A DNA stretch of 64,000 nucleotides from Axinella damicornis (Eukaryota; Porifera; Demospongiae; Axinellida; Axinellidae), in the NCBI GenBank assembly GCA_963931865.1, contig OZ007509.1, positions 7,823,027 through 7,887,026 of the forward strand, written 5' to 3'. The translations under genes and the position numbers were made by a program. Under the pieces are notes generated by a model. That model was given only the letters and a program-made list of their open reading frames with translations. It was not told where the DNA came from and ran no database searches. Positions within the stretch are counted from its first letter, which is position 1. Every line of letters starts with the position of its first letter. Positions 52,401 through 62,609 of this stretch are shown here, piece after piece.

Positions 52401-55400
52401 TAAACTATGCAAGCTTATATGCAATGCATTCCACTTGTTCCTGTGTTCCCTAGCTGGATGCCATGGTGCTCACGGTGCTCACTGACACTCAGATGTCTGC
52501 AGTGGAGTATGTGCTCAGGAAGTCGAAGGAGGATTCAGAGCGGGTCTTCCTTAAGCTACTGAAGAAAGTCCTCCGGCTTGGGTTCACTGAAACTGATCTG
52601 GAGAGGTATAGATGTTTATGTGTTAGCTTGTAAGATAAAGCCATGGAAAGTTTCATTTCTTAGACTACTTTGTTTATGTCAGTGGCTCGCTGTCAGAGTT
52701 GAATCCTTTTGTCCCTAACTATAGGTAATTGCAAGAGCGCATGATGACATCATTGTTTTTTCACGGCGGATGTCATCATGCGCTCTTGGTAATTGCTTAT
52801 ACATCTTGTTACAACTGGCTGTTGTCATGTATTCATGCACGTTAGAGATTTCTGTGCTTTAGTATTTTCATGCACAGAATGGGACGAAGTAGTTGTCCTG
52901 CAGGACGGCAATAACTTATTGCTTCTAGAGGTGCTTCCTATTTAATGAGGTGTGTCCTATTTTCAATGCCACCCTCCCCCTCCTCCTCCTTTTCCAAACT
53001 TCCCTCTCTATTAAGGACATTACAATGGGTTCGGCAGGATGCCCCCATCATCATCCATGTGAACCTGGACCGTGTACTGCGGTTTCTTGTGGAGGACACC
53101 CACTACCGCAATATTTTTGAAATTGGCGCTGGATTCTCTGCAAGGAGATCCTGGGAGGTGATATGGTCACACATGTCCAATGCTGCCATATGTAGGGTAC
53201 CAAATACTTCTGGTATGGTGGAGTATCTCCAGCAGTCCCAAGGACTGTCTCACCCTTCCTTGTTATCAAAGTGTCCAGAGTTACACTGTCAGTTCTGGGG
53301 ATGACTTCCCAACCGCCTGGGCCCCCTCTGTTAGAACACCAGAGTTACACCTGGTCCAGCAGTCCCAGGATATCTAGGGATTACTTACCCAACCCCCTGG
53401 GACCCCTCTGTCAGAACATCCCTGGAGTTACACTGGCAGTCCTGGGATTATCTAGGGACTATAATATACCTAAACCCCCTAGCACCCAGAGTATACCAGA
53501 ACACTGGAGTTACACTGGCAGTCCAAGAATGTGCCACGATTCAGATGAGAGAGGCCCTACATAAAACCTGGACTATTTCCATTTTTAACCCCCTATAACT
53601 TGGGTTCTGGGGTCATGAATATCATTAACAGTATTGCAGGAGGGAGCTCTCCTTTGTTTGCCCAACCGAGTCTAGTCCCGAGGAGAAAACACAAGAGTAC
53701 CGTTACCTACATAGGTATGAAGATGGGGCTACTTGGATGCATAAATGTGTACTGCTGTGAATGTTAATGTTGTGAGACTTTCAGCTTTACCACTTCTGGC
53801 AATGCCTTTGGAGATAGGCTCTGCAAAAAGGGTGGGACAGGGGAGGTGGATGGGTTTACCCACAGGGGATTGGGTAATCCCCGGGACTGCTGGTGTAACT
53901 GGGATATGGATAGTCCCTGGATAATCCCGGGACTGCCGGTATAACTCTGGCGTTCTGGGATATTTTGACACAGGGGTCCCAGGAGGTTAGGTACTCCCTG
54001 GACAATCCTGGGACTATGCCAATCCTCCTAGCCTCGTTCCCAGGCTCCTCCCCAGCGTTTGTTGCATACTGTGCATACTGTACAGTATGCTGTACAGTAT
54101 GCAACAAACGCTGGGGAGGAGCCTGGGAACGAGGCTAGGATAATCCCATGTGGTGAAGGGATTGCAAAGTAACTTGAGACTGAGAAAAGGTGGCCATTGG
54201 ACAACCCTCGATTAGCCCACTGTAAGCTACATGGTTTAAGAGTGCATGCGGTAACCATGGGGATAACAAGCTACATGTACATCATTTCAGCGTGTTACCT
54301 GTTTTGCTAGGACCGAATCTTCAATGGAGTGTACAAGCACAGTCCTCCCATGGAGCGGGTGAAGTACGGAGTGCTTAATATTGGTGAGATAGCTGTACAT
54401 ACGTACACAATGTTTGCTGCCCTAATTAGATAAATATGTGACTTTGTAATGTGTTGATTTGCAGTTGGTGACCCCCGTGGGGTGCGCTGTTGCTATGGAT
54501 ATGGAGATTCCTTCCTCCAGGTAAGGGCTATATTGCATGTGGCACGTCAATAAAACAGTCACCATTGCTTGCTTTAGTTTGACAGTGTGTCGTTAGTACG
54601 TGTGGTAGTGCAAGTTGATAGATAACTTATGGTGTTCACTACACGCTGAACTGAATGGGGGCGTAACTGGCAGTGTGGCAGCCATCGCTAGCTTCTACTC
54701 TGGTACAAAAGAATTACTGCCCATTTTGGGAATGAAGTCGAATTGCTGAAACAGGTTTCCACTATCTCCAGCAGAGACCTGGCCTTGAACACTGAAAGTA
54801 GTAGCATAGTATTAAGGTTACGGGATACTCGTGCGCGTGCCGTCCGAAATGTATAGGGAAATGCATACTTAAGCTCGCTAACCAAAAATCTCGAGTACGA
54901 AGAGCGTGAGCAACTTGATTCTGGCGGTGGAGGTGTGCTGTCACAAGGTGCAGGGCATGACGGAAGCTTTTTTTGATAGCATAATCCTTGGCACACTTAT
55001 CTGCTGTCTCGCTCAAGAAAAGCGGTAAGTACGGCTTTTTGGTGAACTGAACTGCTGGTTTTTGCACGGCTATACAGCGTATCCTTAAAAGCTTCCGTCA
55101 TGCCCTGCATCTTGTGACAGCGCACCTCAACCGCCAGAGTCAAGTTGCTCACTCTCTTCGTACTCGAGATATTTGGTTAGCGAGCTTAAGTATAGATTTC
55201 CCAATACATTTCGCACGGTGCGCGCATGAGTATCCCGTAACCTTAAGGATGTTTTCTAAGTCTAGAAATGGCCAGTGGGAAGACATAGGTACATGTACAT
55301 GTAACTAATTGGTCTCGTTCCGAGACCCTCGCTCAATACGAGCTTCTGCACAAGTGCCTTGATTGGTTTACTCTCACCTTGTGGACGGTTCAGCGGACAG

Positions 55401-58400
55401 TAAGTCCCCTGCAAGCCACTGAATTAAAGCACACTGCTTATATACAAGGGTCGAAGTGACCATGGCAGCCAACAAGAAGACAATGCGTGCCAAAATGACT
55501 TTCTGATGCCGAAGTTGTGGAAGAACTGTCTAGCGGTTCTTAGTTTGTAGCCGACTCAGTGTACAGTAGGTATGGGTTCCACAACAGACAGTCAGATGAT
55601 TCACAGTTGCATACACTTTATATACACTCCGGAACAGGAAGTACAATAAACCACAAGTATGACAATGAAAAAGCACTACCCATAAGATCTACTAGTGGAA
55701 TGCAGGACATTGGAGGGTGAGCCTGAGCGAAGTGCACGTGCAGGACATGCATGGAGCAGTTGCATTCATACAGTGACTGTCATTGACCAGACTCAATTAT
55801 TGGTCTCGTTCCCAGACGAGACTAACTCAATTATGTGACTGGGCAAATTATGAGCCACAGAAATTATTGACACTACATGCACTAAACATACACTCGTGCA
55901 ACTGTGAGTCAGGTTAGCGTTAGCTGAAGCAGTCTAGCAGGTACGTCACCGGCCATGGCGGTAGACCCACGAGCTGTCTCCGTCTTTGTTGTCGCCACCG
56001 AGGAGGCAGAAGTTCATGGTGCTCTAGCCAGGTAGGTTCACGATGTGCAAGTATCACGTGTCATCCTGTGCGCGTTCGGGGTCTGGTATCGGGATCCCGG
56101 GAACCAGACTATAGCCCGCTAGTTTGTCACTTTGTGCCGCTTGGTTTGTGGTAGCGCTGGTGTCGCTAGACGCCACGCTTCACGTACCAGTAGTCTGGTA
56201 ACAGCGCTGATGTCGATTTTGTAGCACAAGCACCAAGTAAAGTTTTCGCGGTGAGCAAAAACTGTCATAACTCTCGAACTAAACATTTTTATCCAAATTG
56301 CTATGTTATTTTTGTTCCTTATGTCGAGCGCTTTCTTTTGATACCTTGGTCTCGCTCGTCAAGTACCCGCAGCGCCCGCTAGAGCGGTAACAGACAGACA
56401 GACAGACAGACAGACGGACAGACACACACGATGAGTACTAGAACCTCCCCGCATGGGCGGGGCGAGGTTAATTACAATCACAGGTCATTACAATAACACA
56501 GAACAAGTCATGCCACAGAAGTGTTTGGTGGTCATGGTAGTCAGAATCTTCATGCACCTTCCCAGAGTATTCAATCGTCAATATATTAAGATTTTAACGT
56601 GTTTGTGTGTGCGTGACGGAAGTGGGATGTTCGTGGGGCGGGACTAGACTAGTGACGCACGACCTTCGTACTTCAATTTACTGAACCTCGAACTCCGCGG
56701 AGAATGTTCGAGAACATCGGGCATGGGCTGGAACAGCTGGGGCTACAAGCGGATGCAATCGGGAGCAGCAGTCGAAGGGGACGCAATCAAGGAGCAGCAG
56801 TCGAAGCGGATGCAATCAGGGAGCAGCAGTCGAAAGCGGACGCAATCGTGGAGCAGCAATCGAAGCGGACACAATCGGGGAGCAGCAGCCGAAGCGGACA
56901 CAATTGGGGAGCAGTTGAAGCGGACGCAACCGGCTGAAGCGGACGCAAGCGGTGATCAGTAGCTGAAGCGGACACAATCGGGGAGCAGCAGCTCCACAGA
57001 GAGCTGTCCGGTACCGGATTACTCATGTAGGCGAATGTTGTTAGATTTATTTACAGTATGCAAATACATTTTCCTACAGGGAGTGTATAAATATGAATCC
57101 CGTACAAGGAGTAATGAGCTACCCCTGTCTACTCTCATCATTATCTGTTTCTGTAGCTAAAGAAGGTGAGGCTTCGCACTACATTTGCCTCAGCGGACAC
57201 CTCTTACGGCACTGTCAAGCTCTCCTGCTGTGAGCACTATGGCAACGTACTGAATGAGTACTCTGATCCTGAATTGAGAGCTGTAAGTTCAGCTACACAT
57301 TCCCATAGTACCCATTGTTCTCACCAATAATTGTTTTTAAGAGGGGTACATGATGAGTGTTCAGAAACTTTGTGAAGCCTTATTACAAGTGGGTGATCAA
57401 CAGCAAGAGTTCGTAACAATAAGAGTGTGCAACTGCCATATGGATACCACCTTGGCAGTATGATGTAGGCAATCAGTGTTGTCTACATGTAGGCTGTGTA
57501 AACTCTGTAGTATTCATAGTTTCACACATAGGAGTGTGCTAGCCTCGTTCCCAGGCCCCGCCCAGCTTTTCGTCACTTGCAGTACGGAAAAGCGGGGAGA
57601 GCCTGGTATGTTTCCTCACATAAGCATTACGTAATCGACAAACGGCCAGAACAAAAAAGCGAAGTTTTGCGTATTGTTCAACCAACTACACGTTCAACGC
57701 TTGCTGTGTATAACAGTCGCCTCCCGCTAGCAAAATACGTGTGGTAAGTTACCTCGTACCTCTGTTCATCTTGTTGTTCTGAGCCCCAGTTCGCCCACGT
57801 TCAATTAAACCACCTTTCTACCCTCGACGTCATGCACGTGAGGAAACATACCAGGCCCTCCGCGTTCTTTTGTGCAACCGAAAGCGGCACGCGGGCCTGG
57901 GAACGAGGTTAGGAGCGTGCATGTCAATAGGCAATAGCACATTTAGACCAGACACATAGCCAGAAGACTGATAGTAGCAGCACATGCCTATTTGTACATC
58001 CACAGCAAGGGGGACAAGGTCGGTACGCACATGGTACAATTAACATTCCATAGGTATAGTGCATGCACAATGATATGCAAGAAGTATGCGGAACTGGCAG
58101 ACTAGTAACAGCTCTAGTGGTGACATTCGATGGGGTTTGATCACTTTATTGACTTCCTACCTGATGCTAAACACTTGAGTATGGTAGACAATTCGCTGAT
58201 ATTCTCGATGAGTCTGCATGGTCACTTGCACATAATAGTGTACAGTAGCTGATACATAGTTTGCTCACAGTCTTCGCATGGAGAATACTCTTCAGGATGC
58301 ATTGAAAGCGCAACGCAGCCTTCTCCCCCAGAGAAAAACGGTAGAACGATTTGCATTACGTCATACAAAATGACAGCGCACATGATCATGTCCTACCCCC

Positions 58401-59274
58401 CCTGCATCCGTGGAATGATACATGGGTTTCAAAGGTGAATGCTCAGTAATAAAACCCAATCTCCTTCCCAGTGGCATAGCCAGGATTGCAGAGTCACCCG
58501 GGCACAGTCTGGGCACACTGCCAAAGGCAGTGCACAGAGGTGTGGTAGTGTCGATCAAGGGCTCTCATGCTGTACACCATTGCTACTACAAGTTACAACT
58601 ACCGCTGGTGGATTCAGTTCTCTTCTTAGCAGCAGCAGAAGCACTGACTCCAACAGTGACAGCTGTGCCATTACTGTTTTGAACTCTACCCAGGCACTTG
58701 CAAATTTTACCTAGGCACAGGCCCGAGTATGCCCGGTGTAACTATACCACTACTCCTTCCCCCACCCCTTTTGAGAAGACATTATACACTGTATTAACCA
58801 GACACAAATGTATACAACCTAGCTACTTAAAACAGACTAGTAGAACTTTACTATGTGATCATGTACTTATCGAATTCTCTGCCTTCAGATTTTAGATGTT
58901 GCTACAGGAAAGAAGGCGTACTTGAGGTCTGACATGATATCCCAGTACAAGGAGGTATGTATGTCAACTGATGTCAGCATGCAGCACATCTGCCGCCCAC
59001 ACTAGTCTTTGTGCATTGAGAACTCAAATATGATGGTCTACATTGAGTGGGAATAGGAACGTAAGGGTGTAATCCTTTCTTTTAGATCCAGATCCATGGT
59101 CCTGTGTGCCTCTCTGAAAACGTGGACTGCATTGTTGTGAATGACCGCCACATGTGTGACACATCAATAAAGAAACTTCTTGACAAGTTCGTTGAGAAGA
59201 ACAAGTGTAATCTTATCTGGATGGAACCTGAATCAACTGTCAGCCACCCTGGCTCTGCAGGGTTGAGCCCTTAA
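46475..59274 (+). CDS. FHA domain + five UBZ4-like zinc fingers + DUF3626-like domain protein
   Basis: 870 residues from ten exons: 46475-47995, 51189-51293, 52009-52191, 52454-52605, 53016-53157, 54311-54383, 54465-54520, 57157-57282, 58889-58954, 59086-59274. All have GT/AG edges and matching phases. The FHA domain occupies about residues 10-105 (RIRIGRNRAQCELVIPCPNL, SGLHCAVEV, LDLSSNGTWL), so it should bind phosphothreonine. Five fingers of form C-x2-C-x11-H-x3-C (CPCCLKLFPVLELMAHAEVC and relatives) match UBZ4 as in RAD18, so they should bind ubiquitin. Three are in exon 1, one each in exons 2 and 3. The C-terminal part (DAPIIIHVNLDRVLRFLVED, HYRNIFEIGAGFS, RIFNGVY, ERVKYGVLNI, DPRGVR, YGYGDSF, YKEIQIHGPV) resembles DUF3626, a family known from bacteria and many invertebrates. 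Its activity is unknown to me. Signalling or DNA-damage use is inference. Confidence 0.88.
48053..49864. mobile_element. Composite TIR element, TTAAGGGG ends, nested foldbacks
   Basis: The outermost words are TTAAGGGG and CCCCTTAA. Inverted arms: 48062-48136 with 48655-48727 (GGATGCTGGAAAACCCG and GGAACGGAACGG). Then 48713-48813 with 49750-49862 (CAAAAAAAA, TTGGTTAGGAGTTTTTG). Then 48826-48896 with 49023-49097 (TATATGGAGTAGTGTTTACA, CCACAGGGGGAATTC). A GGGCGAGC-type element (49119-49678) is nested inside. No transposase is recognised. Confidence 0.7.
49119..49678. mobile_element. GGGCGAGC element, second copy
   Basis: Begins TTGGGCGAGCATGAGCGAGC and ends CGCTCACGCTCGCCCCACAA. It shares CCGTAAAT, TGTCTTTGCTGTCGCCAC and TCACATTCTAATGAC-like words with the element at 36648. 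Confidence 0.65.
50545..51060. repeat. Minisatellite, about 75-bp unit (cluster 1)
   Basis: Units contain GAGTTACACTGGCAGTCCC, GGATTATCCAGGGACT and CCTAACCCCCTGGGACCC. Clusters 2 (53210-53530) and 3 (53870-54020, inverted) are in intron 5 of the same gene. Confidence 0.75.
50651..50832. mobile_element. Palindromic MITE with inner GACCTTTGAA stem, near-perfect 9-bp TSD
   Basis: TAGCCTCATTCCCAGGCC ... GGCCTGGGAACGAGGCTA. One inner arm is a doubled GTGACCTTTGAACCCCTGTC unit. The flanks GTATCATAG and GTGTCATAG differ by one base. Confidence 0.85.
51580..51976. mobile_element. Possible third GGGCGAGC-type element
   Basis: Left TTGTGGGGCAACCATGAGCG and right CACTCACACTCGCCCAATTA resemble the ends of the other two elements. 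Intron 2 of the FHA-UBZ gene. The boundaries are tentative. Confidence 0.35.
52725..52792. repeat. Hairpin in intron 4
   Basis: CAAGAGCGCATGATGACATC ... GATGTCATCATGCGCTCTTG around a 20-base T-rich loop. Flanked by GGTAATTGC on both sides, which could be a 9-bp duplication. Confidence 0.8.
53210..53530. repeat. Minisatellite cluster 2 (about 75-bp unit)
   Basis: Four units with GAGTTACACTGGCAGTCC and ACCCCCTGGGACCCCTCTGT words, same family as at 50545. Confidence 0.75.
53870..54020. repeat. Minisatellite cluster 3, inverted orientation
   Basis: About two units read as the complement (CCCGGGACTGCTGGTGTAAC, AGTCCCTGGATAATCCC). Confidence 0.7.
54031..54138. mobile_element. Near-perfect palindromic MITE, 54-bp arms
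   Basis: TAGCCTCGTTCCCAGGCTCC ... GGAGCCTGGGAACGAGGCTA. The arms continue to the centre through CCCCAGCGTTTGTTGCATAC, so the element can fold into one long hairpin. It is the best preserved copy here and probably the youngest. Intron 5 of the FHA-UBZ gene. Confidence 0.9.
54811..55252. mobile_element. TIR element, 160-bp arms, TTAA-flanked
   Basis: TTAAGGTTACGGGATACTCG ... GAGTATCCCGTAACCTTAA. The arms match over about 160 bp (CTTAAGCTCGCTAACCAAA, GCATGACGGAAGCTTTT). The loop of about 110 bp is non-coding. A diverged copy is at 2188. Intron 7 of the FHA-UBZ gene. Confidence 0.85.
55710..56480. repeat. Mosaic of element fragments with a GACA microsatellite
   Basis: Contains GGTGAGCCTGAGCGAAGTG (GGGCGAGC family), GTCTTTGTTGTCGCCACCG (55980), a short frame starting MAVDPRAVSVFVVATEE up to a GTAGGT, and an (ACAG)n run (56390-56425) followed by CCTCCCCGCATGGGCGGGGC. 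No complete gene is recognised. Confidence 0.45.
56580..57030 (+). repeat. Composite GCAGCAGC repeat, copy 3
   Basis: Same head (GGAAGTGGGATGTTCGTGGG, TGTTCGAGAACAT) and array words (GAGCAGCAGTCGAAGCGGA) as at 32600 and 33545, ending AGAGAGCTGTCCGG. Located in intron 7 of the FHA-UBZ gene, about 130 bp before exon 8. Confidence 0.8.
57541..57912. mobile_element. Nested TAGCCTCG element with near-perfect 9-bp TSD
   Basis: Outer ends TAGCCTCGTTCCCAGGCCCC / GGGCCTGGGAACGAGGTTA, with inner inverted blocks (CCTGGTATGTTTCCTCAC and GTGAGGAAACATACCAGG). The flanks GGAGTGTGC and GGAGCGTGC differ by one base. Intron 8 of the FHA-UBZ gene. Confidence 0.82.
58234..58405 (+). repeat. Dispersed repeat, copy 2
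   Basis: Partner of 7440-7600; long shared words (ACTCTTCAGGATGCATTGAA, GCAGCCTTCTCCC). Located in intron 8 of the FHA-UBZ gene. Confidence 0.7.
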
Positions 59275-59429
59275 CCATCCGTCACTTGTGCGTCATTAGA
59301 TGAACACACTGATGAAGATTCTTGTACTGATGAGTACAGTAGGGATTCATATGACAGTGCTTAGGATGATGTGTGATGAGAGCTTTCATTATACTTATTG
59401 TACCAAATGTAGACTGATGATTCTCCAAC

Positions 59430-59700
59430 CCACACCTACACCCTCGCTACCCAACCCACACCCCCCTCCCACCCACCCACACCCCCTCCCCAACCACCCC
59501 CTACCCTACCCATGCTCCCCCCCGCCCATGCTCCTCCCCCCAACCCACACCCCCCTCCCACCCATGCTCCCTCCCCTCCCATGCTCCCCCCCCTCCCATG
59601 CTCCCCCCGCCCATGCTCTCCCCCCGCCCATGCTCTCCCCCCGCCCATGCTCCCCCCCCGCCCATGCTCCCCCCCCCCCCCCACATGCTTCCCCCGCCCG
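59430..59700 (+). repeat. C-rich tandem repeat (CCCATGCTCCCC type)
   Basis: About 15 degenerate units of 12-16 bp with CCCATGCTC cores, directly 3' of the FHA-UBZ gene. The Pro/Ala/His and Gly-rich ORFs on both strands are artefacts. A short hairpin follows (59716-59762, GGTTATGTTAGGG / CCCTAACTCTAACATAACC). Confidence 0.85.
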
Positions 59701-60009
59701 AGCAGTTAAGGCCAGCTAAGGTTATGTTAGGGTGAAGGCTCCCTAACTCTAACATAACCCTAGCTAATCCTAACCCGAATGACCAAGACGCTACTTGATT
59801 CGCTTTATATACTCTACCAAACCGGAAATATTTTAATAATGAATTAATCAGACCGCGCGTGCACGTATTCAGGAGCGCATTGCGCGCGCGAATTTAATTG
59901 GTCGGAATTCCCAGGAAATCAAAAATTGATTGGAAACGCGTGCCAGGAAACTGTGCACGCGCGGCTTGGTGCCAGCGATCAACGTGTTTGCGTCTCTGTC
60001 GTTTCGGTG

Positions 60010-60069
60010 ATGGCCGCCGAGGGAGCCTGGATGTTTGGCGAAGAGGAAAGGGACAGACAGCATCTTCAG
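60010..60069 (+). CDS. Possible first exon of a further gene
   Basis: ATG in a good context follows GC-rich sequence with CG dinucleotides (59860-60000). It opens MAAEGAWMFGEEERDRQHLQ and runs straight into a GTATAG donor, 60 bp, phase 0. This resembles the short first exon of the STELLO-like gene (MAAD...). No downstream exon could be joined with confidence. A candidate last exon at about 61981-62174 (DVDCAHCSTPDVAAQALQAL ... stop after an AG) is possible but unrecognised. Confidence 0.35.
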
Positions 60070-60183
60070 GTATAGGCGCTAGGCAGGGGTTCAGTAGAAC
60101 TTGTAACTCAAACGCGTTGAAAAAAGGAGCCAGACTCAGACTTTGTAGCGATTCAGCGGTTGGAGCGCACTGTGCAGGTTGAA

Positions 60184-61860
60184 AGTTCCACTGAAGCTAC
60201 AGTAGTCGGTCATAGGCAACCCACGAGCTGGTTGTCCAGTTTCATTCTCGGTGTTGGTTGGGAATTTAAAGTGCTGGGTGAAATAGAGGGTGGTATGTAC
60301 TTCTGTGATAGCTATCTACTAGCTGCAACATTGCTGTCCATGCACAGTCTGGCCACCAAGACCCTGTCTCTTCAATTGTCCATGGCATTGTTGTCTTCAG
60401 GCCTGTAGCCAGCCTTGCACAGTTTGTCATCTGGAGGCACAAAGTAGCTTCATATCATAAAGAGACATGCAACAGCTGAGAAACGGTGTGAAGTGTGTGT
60501 GTGGGAGGCTGTCATTTTTGGTCATCAGCAAGGGCTGTCTTTCATATTGCTTCCTGCTTCCGTGCACAACAAAACAGTACAGCAAATGGAGAACAAAATG
60601 ATTCTACAGCTGTTGAGAACTCTGTGGTTCTATAATTCAACGAGAACCATCGATGATCAACACAACCTTGCCAGCATGTTTACCTTAACTTGACCATGCC
60701 CACTAACAACTGTTCATTAGGAAGCCACACCCCTTTCAAATAAGGACTATTGTTGCACTAGTCCCTATGACCTCATTGCTTGCATGCAGACTCCTACCAA
60801 TGTAGCTTACCATATAATAGCTGGGGGCTACCTATACTGAGGCTACACATGCAATATGAGGTAATTCGCTTACCTTCTCAACGGTTTGTATCGAGCTTTT
60901 CTCGAACATGCAAGGAGACCTTTGTTTCCCCAGATGTTTATGAGTAGTACACATCCAACACTCCACAGAAATCATAAACAGCAGCAAAGACGCAAATGAA
61001 TCCCTGATCCCAGCAACGAAAATCTAGAGATGCCTTACCATGTATTATATATCTGGAACCCCCTATTTAATTCCTTCTGGCACCAGGTAGCTAAGTGGTA
61101 GGTCTGCTGAGTTCACGGTTTGAATGATGTCGTAGTCACACGTTAACTTATAAGTGGATGCACCTATATCCCCACAGGCAGAAATACATGTAGGTGCCTA
61201 ACTTAACAGTTAGAAGAGCATTCGTTTAATAGGAGGTGCACTTCATTTGGATTTCCTTTTCCAGTATAGGATCTGAGTTTCTGGAATAGGACTTCACTGT
61301 ATAGTAAAAGAGTATCGTCCGGCAGGTGAGTGAGCACTTATAATAGGTCTTGTGCTCTCTTTAGCCAATACACACCCTAGCCTAAATTGGCTCTTTCAGA
61401 CCTCCCACTCCTTACAGTTTATCAATTTGCCCTCTCCTTTCCCTACCCTACCCTAGCCATCTCCTCCCCCTCCATTTGTGCCAGCTGAAGGAACCCATGG
61501 CACTGGTGGATAAAAGGAGATCTCTGAAACTAAGACGGGGCTGGAGCGTTGGAGGGTTTTGCATATAGCCTCGTGCACATTTCATAGGCTCTCCCACATC
61601 ATGACCCTGCTTGCCCATGTGCGTGTTGCAACTACAGGTACGTACCATGAAGCTGCAATTCAGAACTGATCGCATCTTAAACTATACCATGCATGCATCT
61701 TGCCCAAGTTCCCCCTACAATGACATAAGCACCTTCCTAGTATAGGAATACGTATCTGCATCATGCCTCGTGCTTGCCGCATGCGTACGTGTGACCTGAC
61801 CATGTGCTTACAAGTATCTGATCTAGAGTCTGCGAGTTTGAGAGTGTGGAGCTGAGAAAA
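60184..61860. other. No gene recognised
   Basis: Scattered short ORFs only. If the exon at 60010 is real, this is its intron. Confidence 0.45.
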
Positions 61861-61865
61861 GATGT

Positions 61866-62050
61866 CGATTACGCTCACTGTTCAACTCCACAAGCATGTA
61901 GCTGCTCTAGCTCTGCAAGCCCTGAAGCCCCCACTCGCCTGTACCCTAGCCTTTGGCTATGCAAGACTATTGTGACGTTGCAGATGTTGACTGTGCTCAC
62001 TGTTCAACTCCAGATGTAGCTGCTCAAGCTCTGCAAGCCCTGGAGGCACC
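61866..62050 (+). repeat. Diverged duplication, CTCACTGTTCAACTCCA
   Basis: GCTCACTGTTCAACTCCA, GTAGCTGCTC and GCTCTGCAAGCCCTG occur twice, about 120 bp apart. The second copy is in the open frame ending at 62174. Confidence 0.7.
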
Positions 62051-62609
62051 GCGCTTGTCCACTGATCAGAGTTTCAAGGTTGTAAATCTTGCACCGTCAA
62101 GCTCTCGCTACAAATACAACTCCATTGGCCGGCAGGAAACCTGCAACATTCCTAAGCGTTATCAACATTTCTGAGCGTGACACACATATGTACACGTATA
62201 CATAAGTACGTTAGGGATGTATCGATACGGTCTTTTACCGATATTCAATACAATACCAACAGATATATATACCGATAACCGATCTGATATTGTAAGTTCT
62301 CATGATTGCCTCAACTTGTCAAATCTTTTGGCCTCAAGCACTGCAAACAGCAAACTTTAGATCCTCTCTGATTGAATAAAACTCCCAAATAGGGTGACAT
62401 CTCTTCTTCCCTCCACTCGCCATTCTATACTCCGCAACAAACATTGCGCAGACAATGCTAGCACATGGTTATGCAGTGTGCATACGCCATTTATCGGCCG
62501 AGTTATCGGTGAATCTACCAATGCCGATACTCCCCAGGAAGGTCATTATCAGGCTGATGACGGATCCGGTTATCGGTGCATAACTAGCGTACATACAATT
62601 ATGCATATC

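Noticed and set aside
59300..59755. Pro-rich and Gly-rich ORFs downstream of the FHA-UBZ gene
   Set aside because: Artefacts of the CCCATGCTC repeat on the two strands.
59716..59780. Degenerate telomere-like TTAGGG sequence
   Set aside because: Only isolated TTAGGG words within a short hairpin, with no array.
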